From positions 150,990-214,989 of the forward strand of contig JBATEX010000213.1 of the NCBI GenBank assembly GCA_049664225.1: 64,000 nt of DNA, written 5' to 3'. Origin of the DNA: JAUVRX01 sp049664225. GTDB taxonomy: Bacteria; Acidobacteriota; Thermoanaerobaculia; Multivoradales; JAHEKO01. Within the stretch, counting starts at the first letter, position 1, and the number at the start of each line of letters is the position of its first letter. This document shows, in pieces, positions 9,224 through 17,832 of this stretch. The translations under genes and the position numbers were made by a program. Under the pieces are notes generated by a model. The model made no database searches, was not told the DNA's origin, and worked only from the letters and a program-made list of their open reading frames with translations.

Positions 9224-11435
9224 CAGGGGCCGGCAGGATCTCGACCGGCAATTGCAGGGTGTTGCCGTCGTTCCTGTCGGAAAACCAAGCCACCCGCTCT
9301 CGCACCAGATCCAATTGCAGGTAGTAGCGTCCGGGAACTTCCGGAGCGGTAACTGCCTGCACGAGCTCCAGCTCGCCACCGCTCTCCAGATCAGCGCCCA
9401 GCGGCGTCCTCTGTCCTTCCCAGGAAACCGTCTCGCCGTCCGGTCCCAGCCAGTGGTAGGAGAGATTGACCCTGGTCGGACCCGATGATGGCCAGCGTTG
9501 CCCACTGGAGTTCTTTAGTCGGGTCAGGACCTCGAAGTCCTCACCCGCAACCGCTGTGTCCGGTACGAGTGACTCACCCCACTCGAGTTGGTAGAGGTCT
9601 CGTGCCAGATTCTGATCCGTGCCCAGGATCTGCAGTTCCGCGCCGAGGTAGAAGTCGTTGACAGGAAACTTCGTCTCCGCGTTTCGCGCGGCGTTGGGTA
9701 CGAAGCCGGTTCGCGTCTCGACCAGGAGGCGGTAGGCGTAGATGGTCCCTTCCAACGGGTCGTGCAGGACTTTGTCTGGCCCCTGGGGCTCGAATCGGAC
9801 TCGCTGATTCGACTCCGTCGGAGGTTCCGCGGTGAAGACTACGGACTGGGTAGTACCGGCGAACTTCAGCCTGACTTCGTTGTCGGGAGCCAGGCTCTTC
9901 ACCCACAGCGTGAAGCCGCCGTCGAGCTTCTCCGAGCTGTAGACCCACAGCTCGACAGGCGTCGCGCCATGAATCCAGAGACCGTCGTCCTTCGCCTTGA
10001 AGACATCACGGCGACCTTGAATCCAGAGACCGGAGACGACCGTGCCGTCATAGCCGGGCAGCTTCCGACGAAACGTCAACTCCAACGGAAACTGGCGAAG
10101 GGGGGGATTTCGGACGTGTGCCTGGAGGGTTGGCTCCGGCACCGGGGCGCCGAACGGAGTGAAGAGTATGGGGCCGAGGAAGAGACCGCCGACAGCGTAG
10201 GTCAGGCCCATCAACCAGGTGGGACTGATGCTGGTCACCAGAAACAGAAACGCCGGATAGACGTTGACGAAGTACCGGTTCCCCACAAAGCCGCCGCCGC
10301 CATGCCAATTGAACGGAATCCAGATGAGAAAGAAGGCAGCCACCCCGACCAGCGAGATCAGGATCGACCACCGCACGGCGGTTTTGCCTCGATGGAACAG
10401 AAACAGCAGCAGACTGAGGGCGGCGAACGGCAGATAGGGCAGCAAACCGGTGTGACGACCCCATAGAAAATAGCCCAGATTGAGGCGCAGCTCCGACGCA
10501 TTGATGTCCGGTACTCGCACCAGCCAGTACCAGGAGTTGGTGGTTTGCTCTTCTGCTGCTGGCGGGCGACGGACCGGCTGCACCGGCATTTGCGAAGGAT
10601 CGAAAACGGGAACCCCCATTCGCTCGACGCCGAGGTACGCACTCGGATGGCCGGTCAGGGCGACAGAGAGCCCGCCCACCATCGTGACAATCACCAGGCC
10701 AGTGGCCGCGAAGATCACGATGTTGCGCCATTGGCGGCCGATAGCCCAAGACACCAACGGCCCCAAGGCGACCGCTGCCAGCATGGGCTTGTTGTATGCC
10801 GCCAGTGCCAACAGGGCAGCTGACAACGAGGCTCGAGCTCCGGGCCTCGCCAACCATCGACGCAGGGCACGGCAGCGGCCACTCACGAACTCGGGCGGAT
10901 CCACCGGATGCAGGGCGAAATAGAGACAGCCCATGACACCGGCCATGTTGAAGATCTCGGGATGCAACCAGAATACGTAGGCGAAGGCGGTGCTCAACAG
11001 GAAGAACCCGACAGAGAAGAGTGCTGCCAGGGGCGCCGGGTTGAATCGGCTCAAGTAGGTCGACCCCATCCAGATCATCGCCATCAGGAGGAGCATGTTG
11101 AGCGCCACCATGCCGTTGGCGCCGAAGACCCCGACCAGGGGAGCGGCCACCAGAGAGTAGATGTAGGGCTTACCAAAGAAGATCGTTTGCCACCCATCGT
11201 CGGTCATCAAGATCAGATTGAAGGTGGCCAGATAGGGGTACTCGTCGAATAGCCGTCCCAGATCTCCAGAATCGCATTGCAGATCCCGGTCGTGCGCCAG
11301 GCTCTGGGCCATCAAGTAGTAAGCGGGCTCATCGGCCTTGAAGGTCATGGGCAACCCCGGCTTCCCCACGGCCAGGGTGAAGACCACCAGGAACAACGCC
11401 AAGCAGGCCAATGCCAATCGCGTCATGCTGCGCAT
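9198..11435 (-). CDS. GT-C-like polytopic membrane protein with C-terminal Ig-like domain
   Basis: 745 residues from the ATG at 11435 (another ATG at 11426). The frame is open further upstream to 11558 but that would overlap the preceding gene by 100 bp and precede the first helix. The protein is a full-length paralogue of 1415-3601: KADEPAYYLMAQSL (D35-E36), a shared DGWQT box, GGGGFVGNRY, TPFGAPV, and the C-terminal beta-rich domain ending in a DLVRERVAWFSD motif. Ten or more helices fill the first about 440 residues. It lies 22 bp downstream of the sulfatase-fold lipoprotein 11458-13692 and is probably in one operon with it, suggesting that a sugar-lipid transferase and an AlkP-superfamily enzyme act on the same surface polymer. 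Its tail overlaps the convergent sulfatase-fold gene by 26 bp. Confidence 0.74.
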   Translation of the reverse strand: MRSMTRLALACLALFLVVFTLAVGKPGLPMTFKADEPAYYLMAQSLAHDRDLQCDSGDLGRLFDEYPYLATFNLILMTDDGWQTIFFGKPYIYSLVAAPLVGVFGANGMVALNMLLLMAMIWMGSTYLSRFNPAPLAALFSVGFFLLSTAFAYVFWLHPEIFNMAGVMGCLYFALHPVDPPEFVSGRCRALRRWLARPGARASLSAALLALAAYNKPMLAAVALGPLVSWAIGRQWRNIVIFAATGLVIVTMVGGLSVALTGHPSAYLGVERMGVPVFDPSQMPVQPVRRPPAAEEQTTNSWYWLVRVPDINASELRLNLGYFLWGRHTGLLPYLPFAALSLLLFLFHRGKTAVRWSILISLVGVAAFFLIWIPFNWHGGGGFVGNRYFVNVYPAFLFLVTSISPTWLMGLTYAVGGLFLGPILFTPFGAPVPEPTLQAHVRNPPLRQFPLELTFRRKLPGYDGTVVSGLWIQGRRDVFKAKDDGLWIHGATPVELWVYSSEKLDGGFTLWVKSLAPDNEVRLKFAGTTQSVVFTAEPPTESNQRVRFEPQGPDKVLHDPLEGTIYAYRLLVETRTGFVPNAARNAETKFPVNDFYLGAELQILGTDQNLARDLYQLEWGESLVPDTAVAGEDFEVLTRLKNSSGQRWPSSGPTRVNLSYHWLGPDGETVSWEGQRTPLGADLESGGELELVQAVTAPEVPGRYYLQLDLVRERVAWFSDRNDGNTLQLPVEILPAPATEDSPEP

Positions 11436-11457
11436 CACGTAGGTTGAGCAGTCTAGC

Positions 11458-13692
11458 TCAATTGACGTAGCCGAGAGCCTTGAGGGCCTCTTCCATCCGT
11501 TCGTCCAGGACCGCCTCGGAAGCGGTGAGTCGACTCTCTTCACTCCGTCTCTTGGCAATCAAGGTGGCCAGATACGAAGCCAGAATCGGTTTGTCCAGCG
11601 CCCTATTCCGGGTCTCACCCGGATCCTCGGACCGGTCGAAGAGGTTCGTCCAGGCGATCTTGCCCTGCGAGATATTCTGCACCAGCTTCCATTCACCCTC
11701 GATGACACTGACGTTGGGCAGACCATCCAAATGCAGGAATGAGTAGGCCGGCCTGGCAACCTCGTCGACCGGGGCTTGCGGATTCGTCACCCAGCTCAAA
11801 AACGAGCTTCCTTCGAGAAACTCCGGCACCCCCAGACCGAGATAGTCGAGCAGCGTGGGCAGAAGATCGATGTGCTGGACTCGTTGCTTCACTCGCACAC
11901 CCTGTCCCCTGTCGGGAAATCGGATGAGCAACGGTACATGGAGATTTTCGACGAAGAGGTTCCGCCCATGCTGCCAGTTGCCGTGATCCTGAAACTCCTC
12001 GCCGTGGTCCGACAACAGGATGATCAGCGTCTCGTCGTAGACAGAGCCGTCTCGCAAGATCTCGAGGAGCTTGCCGAAGGTGGAATCGTTGTAGGCGATC
12101 TCGCCGTCGTAGAGATCCAGCAAATGATCCAAAATGCGCTCCCTCTGGACCGTTTCGAGCTCTTTCCAGATCTTGGGACCCGGGGGCCGGCTCAACGTCA
12201 GGTCGTCATTGGCCTTGTCGGCGAACTGATATTTGAATTCTTCGGGAGGCCCATACGGGACGTGCGGATCGACTGCGTGCAAATAGAGAAAGAACGGGCG
12301 GTCGCCGTTGTAGGTCTTCAACCACTTCTCCACTCTCTCATTGATCTTGTGGGATTTGCCCTTCGCCCATATGGCGTTGAAGTTGTCGAAACCTTGTGAG
12401 AAACCGAAAGTCGGAAAGACATTCTGGTTCTTGGCGAAGGCGACCGTCTCATAGCCGGCCTCTCTCAGGAGCTCCGCCAGGGTCACGGCCTCGGGTGCCA
12501 AGACATCTCCGCGTCGGTTGGTGGCATGCTGCAAGGGCCACAGGCTGGTGAAGATAGAGGCCATCGAGGCTCGCGTCCAGGATGACTGCGCCACGGCGTC
12601 GTCGAAAACCGTCGCCTCGGCCGCGAAGGCGTCTATTTGTGGCGAGACCGGTCTCGGGTACCCGTAGATACCGAGATGGTCTGCCCGGAGAGTGTCGATT
12701 ACGTAGAGCAAGATGTTGGGGCGTCGGAAGTCTGCGTCAGCCTCTGGCGCCACCAGTTCGACCGGATCTCCAACGCTACCGTTCTGTGGCGATCTGACGG
12801 TCGGAGCCCTCAGCACCACCGATGAGCCGTTGCTGGAACCGTCACCTAATAAAGGCGCCTCGAGAGCCAGGCGGACCACCTTCGAGCGCTCACCTCCCAG
12901 GGCCAGCCGTTGAGGCCGACTCGTTCTCTCCAGGGTGCCGACAAGTTGTGCCGAATCTTCGCCATCCTCTCGCAGGGTGACTTCGACGTGGCCGGTCTTC
13001 GCGCCGACAACCTCGACTCCCCGGACCTCCAGAACACTGTCGGGAGCCAAACGCAGGAAGTAATCGACTCTGGTGCCTACCGGCATCGACAGAGCCATGT
13101 CTTCTTCCAGCACCATGGGCTCCACCGGATCCGCCGGGACCTCGGTTTCCAGAAGCAGCTCGTACCAGGCAACCGCCAGGGGTCTCGGATCCTCCCCTGG
13201 CTCTTGGCTTGCAGGTTCGTGATCGGAGTAGCGAAACTCCAACTCGTTCACTCCGTGGCGTAGCCAATCCTCGTCAATTCTGATTGGGTAGACAGTCAAT
13301 CGGTTTCGCAGACCGAAACCACCCAGATGGCGACCATTGAGGATTACATCCACTCGTTGGTCCTCGACCCGAGGGGCTGGCCGGCATCGCGCCTTCAAGA
13401 CCAGATCCCGAGGACTCAGCAGATCGACCTCGAGTACCGACTCCGTTCCTATTCCCCAGACGAAGTTCGTCTTCCGCGGGCGATCCCACTCGTCGATGGA
13501 CCAACCCGATACCAGGTGCCGTCGACCACGGGCCGAGCCGAAGTCGATCGTCTGGGTTTCGCCCCGAGGCATGGCCCAGGAGAACTCCGTGATCAGGTCG
13601 TGGGAAACCTTCAGTGGCTCTTCTCGACTACAGGCCGTGGCCAGGATCAGCAAGCCGGAAACGAGGGCCAGGAGGCGACGGGAACCAAACAT
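11458..13692 (-). CDS. Sulfatase-fold lipoprotein with large N-terminal beta-sandwich region
   Basis: 744 residues from the ATG at 13692; the frame extends to 13797, but only the later start gives a clean signal peptide ending in an ATAC lipobox (Cys21). Residues about 30-330 are beta-rich with no helix run and probably form two sandwich (carbohydrate-binding-like) domains. The catalytic domain starts near residue 330 with YVIDTLRADHLGIYGYP. The nucleophile position is T373 (SWTRASMAS) where sulfatases have Cys/Ser, and LSDHGEEF supplies the second metal ligand pair. First gene of a unit with the GT-C-like protein 22 bp downstream. The combination of a substrate-binding front end and a Thr-type AlkP domain suggests action on a surface polysaccharide or glycolipid; hydrolase versus transferase cannot be settled from sequence. 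Confidence 0.82.
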   Translation of the reverse strand: MFGSRRLLALVSGLLILATACSREEPLKVSHDLITEFSWAMPRGETQTIDFGSARGRRHLVSGWSIDEWDRPRKTNFVWGIGTESVLEVDLLSPRDLVLKARCRPAPRVEDQRVDVILNGRHLGGFGLRNRLTVYPIRIDEDWLRHGVNELEFRYSDHEPASQEPGEDPRPLAVAWYELLLETEVPADPVEPMVLEEDMALSMPVGTRVDYFLRLAPDSVLEVRGVEVVGAKTGHVEVTLREDGEDSAQLVGTLERTSRPQRLALGGERSKVVRLALEAPLLGDGSSNGSSVVLRAPTVRSPQNGSVGDPVELVAPEADADFRRPNILLYVIDTLRADHLGIYGYPRPVSPQIDAFAAEATVFDDAVAQSSWTRASMASIFTSLWPLQHATNRRGDVLAPEAVTLAELLREAGYETVAFAKNQNVFPTFGFSQGFDNFNAIWAKGKSHKINERVEKWLKTYNGDRPFFLYLHAVDPHVPYGPPEEFKYQFADKANDDLTLSRPPGPKIWKELETVQRERILDHLLDLYDGEIAYNDSTFGKLLEILRDGSVYDETLIILLSDHGEEFQDHGNWQHGRNLFVENLHVPLLIRFPDRGQGVRVKQRVQHIDLLPTLLDYLGLGVPEFLEGSSFLSWVTNPQAPVDEVARPAYSFLHLDGLPNVSVIEGEWKLVQNISQGKIAWTNLFDRSEDPGETRNRALDKPILASYLATLIAKRRSEESRLTASEAVLDERMEEALKALGYVN

Positions 13693-13792
13693 GGATTTGG
13701 GGCGAGTGTTCGCGGCCGAGCCCCCGCCTTCTCGGAAGCGCAGGACCAGCCGTCTCGAGACGGCGTGACGATAGCACAGCACCGCCTGCCCA

Positions 13793-13860
13793 CCCACCCG
13801 TGCTGGGGGTTGAGGCGCCCGGTCGTGCCTCCCGGGCGATCCTTGAGGGCTTGGGGATTG
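13793..13860 (+). repeat. 68-bp inverted repeat, left arm
   Basis: The reverse complement of 14239-14306 matches this arm at 64 of 68 positions, the first 43 being identical. It contains an internal 7-bp GC hairpin around CGCCCGG/CCGGGCG. Similarity continues inward at a lower level as runs of GGGGC/AGGGG modules. Confidence 0.93.
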
Positions 13861-13863
13861 AGG

Positions 13864-13885
13864 CAGCCAGCACTGGTGCTGGCTG
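13864..13885. repeat. Perfect hairpin
   Basis: A 10-bp perfect stem (13864-13873 with 13876-13885) lies just inside the left arm of the long inverted repeat. It is not followed by a T tract, so it is unlikely to be an intrinsic terminator. The corresponding position in the right arm has a less perfect hairpin. Confidence 0.85.
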
Positions 13886-13923
13886 GTCTTTGGGGCTTAG
13901 GGGCTTGAGGGCGCAGGGGCCTA

Positions 13924-13951
13924 GGGGTTCTGGGGTTTTGGGGTTTTGGGG
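13924..13951 (+). other. G-quadruplex-forming tract (G4T4 type)
   Basis: Four runs of exactly four G separated by four-base loops (TTCT, TTTT, TTTT), the last three runs giving GGGGTTTTGGGGTTTTGGGG. This fits the strict four-tetrad quadruplex pattern. It lies between the arms of the long inverted repeat. Confidence 0.85.
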
Positions 13952-14238
13952 TGACCTTCCTACGGGAGCCCTGATGCTTCCAGCCGGTGCCTAGATCGGG
14001 TCAGGGGGACCTTCTGGTCGATCCTTGTCTTGGAACGGTGCAAGGCCGCGCACGAAGTCTTGAAGCGGCCGGACCTGTGCGGCCGGGGTGGGAAGGGGCC
14101 AGGACGACGGGGGAAAGCCTCCTGCGTGGCCCAATACCACCAACTGTTGAGGATCTCAGAACCTCTGTGCCCCTAAGCCCTTACGCCCCTAGGCCCTCAC
14201 TGCCCCAAGGACTGGCCGGAAGGAACGCCCGGCCACTT

Positions 14239-14306
14239 CAACCCCCAAGCCCTCAAAGAACGGCCGGGAGGCACGACCGGGCGCCTCAACCCCCAGCACG
14301 GGTGGG
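14239..14306 (-). repeat. 68-bp inverted repeat, right arm
   Basis: Reverse complement of the arm at 13793-13860 with 4 mismatches, separated from it by 378 bp. It ends 30 bp before the start of the gene at 14337, so it falls in that gene's promoter or leader region. Confidence 0.93.
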
Positions 14307-14336
14307 AGGAGGGGTGACTGGGCTAGACTGAGGATC

Positions 14337-16847
14337 ATGGGAATGAAGTCGACGACCTCGTTGGTGGTCCTCCTGGCTGTCGCTCTCGCGGCCTCTGCCT
14401 GTCAGGCAGAGCGACCCGAACCCCCAGTCGAGAATCCAGTTGGTGGCGTGGAGGCGGGCACTGACAGCTCGAGATCCAGCCTCGGCGACGGCTTCGTGGT
14501 CTGGGAGTCGAACCGATCCGGCAGCTGGCGCTTGTGGTCGCGCGACCTCGATGAATCACCTCCCCGACAGTTGACCCCCGACGAGGGGCCACGGCTGCAC
14601 TGCTGCCCTCACATCTCTCCTGACGGACGCTGGATCGCCTACCTGAGCCTGGCGGCCGACCAGCAAGGCTACCCCCAGGGCGGCGCCCACGGGGCCTTGC
14701 GCCGCATTCGGCCTGATGGCACTGGGGATCAACTGCTGCTTCCGGACGCCCGCAACTACTACGAGAACAGGGCCGTCGTCTGGAGGTCCACGGACGAGCT
14801 GATATTCATCGATTCCGATCAACGGACCGCGTTGCTGAATCTGGACTCCGGTGCGGTCACCCTGCTCACGAACACCCCATCCGAGCGCTACCCGTGGCTC
14901 ATCAACAGCCAGCTGCGCTTCGCAACGTCGGGCCGGGTCTCATTCGCACCCTTCGACAAGGCGCAGCGCAAGGTCCTCGAGCGATCACCGATCGGCGGCT
15001 GCCAGCCCTACTTCACCCATGACGGCAAGTGGGGCTTCTGGCTCGCGGCACCCGGAGGACCGATTCACAAGATCGAGCTGGCAACCGGTGTTGTGGAAGC
15101 GCTCTTGAAGAAGAGCGATCCGCGACTCGCGAAGGACTTCGGGTACCTGTACTTTCCGATGATCTCCGCCGACGGCAGGGCCCTGGCTTTCGCGGCGTCG
15201 CGGAACGAGCACCCCCATTTCAAGGCCGACTACGAGGTCTTCGTGGCGCCGACGGAACCGACAACGTTGCGGCTCCTCGGAGCACCCTTGCGAATCACAA
15301 CTCATCCCGGCACTGATCGGTATCCCGACGTCTACCTGGAGCCTCTGGGGCTCGGGCTCCACAGAGGCGAAGCTCCCTTGACGGTGCATTTGGCTCCTCC
15401 AGGCGAGCCTCGAACCTACAACTGGACTTGGGGAGACGGTAACGAGTCACAAGGTGAGTCCGCCGAACATACCTTCGAGCGGCCGGGAGTCTTCGTCATT
15501 ACCGCCACGACCGACGATTCGGCGCTTCTCGGCCGGGCAATCGTCGAGCAACCGCGAGCACCCCATGTCACAAAGTCTCAGGTTTACCACTCGGGGACTG
15601 AAGTGACACTCCGATTCGACGAGCCGATCGATGTGGAGGGAGCGACCTGGGTCTTGAAGTCGGGAGTCACCGTGCGGTCTGTCGAGCAACTCGACGACGA
15701 CCGCGAGCTGCTGCTTCGCCTCGACGGACCCCTCCAGAACATGGACGAGCTGGTGATCGAAGGCGTTAGAGACCGGGCAGCGAATCCCAATCTCATGCCC
15801 TCGACTTCCCTCGACCTGGTCCCCGCGTCCTGGCCAGTCGATCGAGACGGTCTGATCTTGATGTGGGAGTCGGGCAACTCGGCCAATCTCGTGATCCATG
15901 GGGACAAGGGCGTGGAGGAAGCAGTGATTCTGCAGGCCCACGGCCGAGCCCGACTCGACCGTGACTGGGCCCTGACTCCCAACGGTGGACAGTTCACTGT
16001 TTCGAAGGAGCTCGCAAACCGCCTGCGATGGGCCTGCCAAGCCACGAACGAGCTCACGGTCGAGGCAGTCATCGAGCCCCAGCCGAGTGATCAACGGCGG
16101 GGGGTGGTCCTCGGCATGGCCAAAGGTGCCATGAACTTCGTTCTCTCCCAACAGGGCAGCACTCTGCTGATCGCACTCAGGGTGAAGAGCAGGGGACCCG
16201 AAGCCGCTCCGGAAGTGAAGATGATGGAGCTACCCCCCAACGAGAAGTCCCATGTCGCCGTCACCTATTCTGCTGGGCGGCTCGTAGCCTACCTGGACGG
16301 CGAGGAGGCCATCTCGACCAGCGACATCCAGGGCGGTTTCTTTCATTGGCAGACGCTGCCGGTGACGATTGGCAGTGACGCGCACGGCCAGTCTACGTGG
16401 CACGGCACGCTCGAAGGAATCGCGATCTACAATCGCGTCCTGTCGGCGGAGGAGATTCGGGAGAACGCCGCCCGGCAGCGTCGCCGATTGGATGCCCGCA
16501 GTGAGGTGCCAAGCTGGACATTGGTGGTCGAGAGAACAGCTTGCTCCACAGTGCCAACGCTCGAGGAGATCGCCCCCTATCGAGAGGCCCTAGCTGTCTG
16601 CGAGTACCGCGTCCTGGAGACGTTGAGTGGCGAATACGATCATCCCCTGGCGAGAGTGGCGCAATGGGTGATCCAGGATGGAAAGAGGACCCCGCTGTCG
16701 CCGGCTAGCGAAGGTAAGGGTGACCCAGTCATCGTCGAGCGCTTCCAGGACAACCCACAGCTCGAGAGCCTCTTTTTGGCCGAGACCCTTGCCGCGAGGC
16801 CCGACCTACCCCTGCTGTACCTCGTAGGGGAGTCTCGACGGCGCTGA
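14337..16847 (+). CDS. Multidomain lipoprotein: TolB-like propeller, PKD, Ig-like, LamG
   Basis: 836 residues; GAGG sits three bases before the first ATG, and a second ATG two codons on is an alternative. Lipobox ASAC with Cys22. Residues about 50-330 show WD40-like/PD40 blades (SPDGRWIAYLS, SADGRALAFAASR). Residues about 340-410 are a PKD domain (YNWTWGDGNES, HTFERPGVFVITAT). Residues about 410-490 look like a bacterial Ig/SbsA-type domain. Residues about 530-715 are a LamG/concanavalin-like domain ending in the typical GTLEGIAIYNRVLSAEEI. The last 110 residues are unrecognised. There is no catalytic motif, so a surface binding or scaffold role, perhaps for polysaccharide, is inferred. It precedes the polysaccharide genes in the same direction, with a 103-bp gap. 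Confidence 0.82.
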   Translation: MGMKSTTSLVVLLAVALAASACQAERPEPPVENPVGGVEAGTDSSRSSLGDGFVVWESNRSGSWRLWSRDLDESPPRQLTPDEGPRLHCCPHISPDGRWIAYLSLAADQQGYPQGGAHGALRRIRPDGTGDQLLLPDARNYYENRAVVWRSTDELIFIDSDQRTALLNLDSGAVTLLTNTPSERYPWLINSQLRFATSGRVSFAPFDKAQRKVLERSPIGGCQPYFTHDGKWGFWLAAPGGPIHKIELATGVVEALLKKSDPRLAKDFGYLYFPMISADGRALAFAASRNEHPHFKADYEVFVAPTEPTTLRLLGAPLRITTHPGTDRYPDVYLEPLGLGLHRGEAPLTVHLAPPGEPRTYNWTWGDGNESQGESAEHTFERPGVFVITATTDDSALLGRAIVEQPRAPHVTKSQVYHSGTEVTLRFDEPIDVEGATWVLKSGVTVRSVEQLDDDRELLLRLDGPLQNMDELVIEGVRDRAANPNLMPSTSLDLVPASWPVDRDGLILMWESGNSANLVIHGDKGVEEAVILQAHGRARLDRDWALTPNGGQFTVSKELANRLRWACQATNELTVEAVIEPQPSDQRRGVVLGMAKGAMNFVLSQQGSTLLIALRVKSRGPEAAPEVKMMELPPNEKSHVAVTYSAGRLVAYLDGEEAISTSDIQGGFFHWQTLPVTIGSDAHGQSTWHGTLEGIAIYNRVLSAEEIRENAARQRRRLDARSEVPSWTLVVERTACSTVPTLEEIAPYREALAVCEYRVLETLSGEYDHPLARVAQWVIQDGKRTPLSPASEGKGDPVIVERFQDNPQLESLFLAETLAARPDLPLLYLVGESRRR

Positions 16848-16950
16848 CTGCTATCATGCGCCCGTTGACTCCAGCCGCACTCTTTTCGGGTTCCTGGGCC
16901 CTAGCCAGCCTTGGAGTGGCGAGGAGCCGAACCGAAGCAGCGACCCGTCC

Positions 16951-17826
16951 ATGAACCTTCGGGCCTCCGTCATCATTCCCAACCTCGACTGTCCTCTGGT
17001 GGGGGACACCGTACAAGCCGTAGCTTCGCAGAAGCTAGATGAGGGAGCTCTCGAGATCCTCGTTGTCGGCCGGGATGAGCCGGGCCTCGTGCGACGGCAG
17101 GAACGGATCCGATTCCTCGAGACCGCGGAGCCCATCTCGGCAGGTGCCGCCCGCAATCTGGGTGTGGCGGCCGCCGCAACCGACCGGATTCTCTTTACCG
17201 ACGCCGACTGTCGACCTGCACCCGACTGGGCCAACCTCCTCTTGCGGTCGTTGGGGCGCTCGCCGGTGGCAGGAGGCAGTGTTCGGTTCGATCTGAACGG
17301 CAACCTCTGGGCAGTGGCCGACAACATCGCATCCTTCCACGAACTGCTCGCCGATCGGCCCGCGGCCGACAACACCGACGGTCCCCTTGGCAGCTTGAAC
17401 CTGGCAGTGACCGCCGAGGCCTGGCAAAGGGTTGGCCCATTCGACGAGGGCCTCGTGACCAGCGAGGACTTCGACTGGGTGCTGCGAGCTCGAGCCGCCG
17501 GCTTGGCCCTTCGATTCGAGCCTCGGGCCGTCGTGCAGCACGCCGCAATTCGCCGTGACCGGCAGGATGTCGTGGCTCACGCTGACTGGTACGGCAGCCA
17601 TTTCAACGATTTCCGCCGGCTCCATCCCGGGGTCTTCGACAGCGGTCTAACCTGGCGCAGCCGCAGACGTCTAGCCCTGGCTCGTCCAATCAAGGCCCTC
17701 GTGGCGGCGACACAGATCTTCCTCAGACACCCCGAACTCTTGGCCGCATGGAGGGCCTTCCCCGGTGTCGTGACCTTCAAATCGGCCTGGTACAAGTCGA
17801 TCCTGGAGAATTGGCAGGACCGGTAA
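16951..17826 (+). CDS. Glycosyltransferase family 2
   Basis: 291 residues. The N-terminal GT-A fold is clear: a beta strand ASVIIPNLD, the AGAARNLGVAAA helix that positions the nucleotide sugar, and the metal-binding D84-A85-D86 in LFTDADCRPAP. A later EDFDWVLRARAAGL segment supplies the acceptor-side acidic residue (ED-x-D pattern). A C-terminal hydrophobic stretch may associate with the membrane. GT2 enzymes act in the cytoplasm, adding a sugar from a nucleotide donor to a growing polyprenyl-linked chain. The flippase gene follows after 6 bp, so it is the first or an early gene of a surface-polysaccharide operon. Confidence 0.9.
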   Translation: MNLRASVIIPNLDCPLVGDTVQAVASQKLDEGALEILVVGRDEPGLVRRQERIRFLETAEPISAGAARNLGVAAAATDRILFTDADCRPAPDWANLLLRSLGRSPVAGGSVRFDLNGNLWAVADNIASFHELLADRPAADNTDGPLGSLNLAVTAEAWQRVGPFDEGLVTSEDFDWVLRARAAGLALRFEPRAVVQHAAIRRDRQDVVAHADWYGSHFNDFRRLHPGVFDSGLTWRSRRRLALARPIKALVAATQIFLRHPELLAAWRAFPGVVTFKSAWYKSILENWQDR

Positions 17827-17832
17827 CGCAGC

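Larger units (their letters stand above)
13693..14336 (+). other. 644-bp divergent intergenic region with repeats
   Basis: No open frame here has a recognisable product, start signal or start context. The region holds a long inverted repeat (arms 13793-13860 and 14239-14306), a perfect hairpin, a G4T4 tract, and G-rich/C-rich modules between the arms that repeat in weaker form. It must also contain the promoters of the divergent genes at 13692 (minus) and 14337 (plus), but I see no confident -35/-10 pair. Confidence 0.8.
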
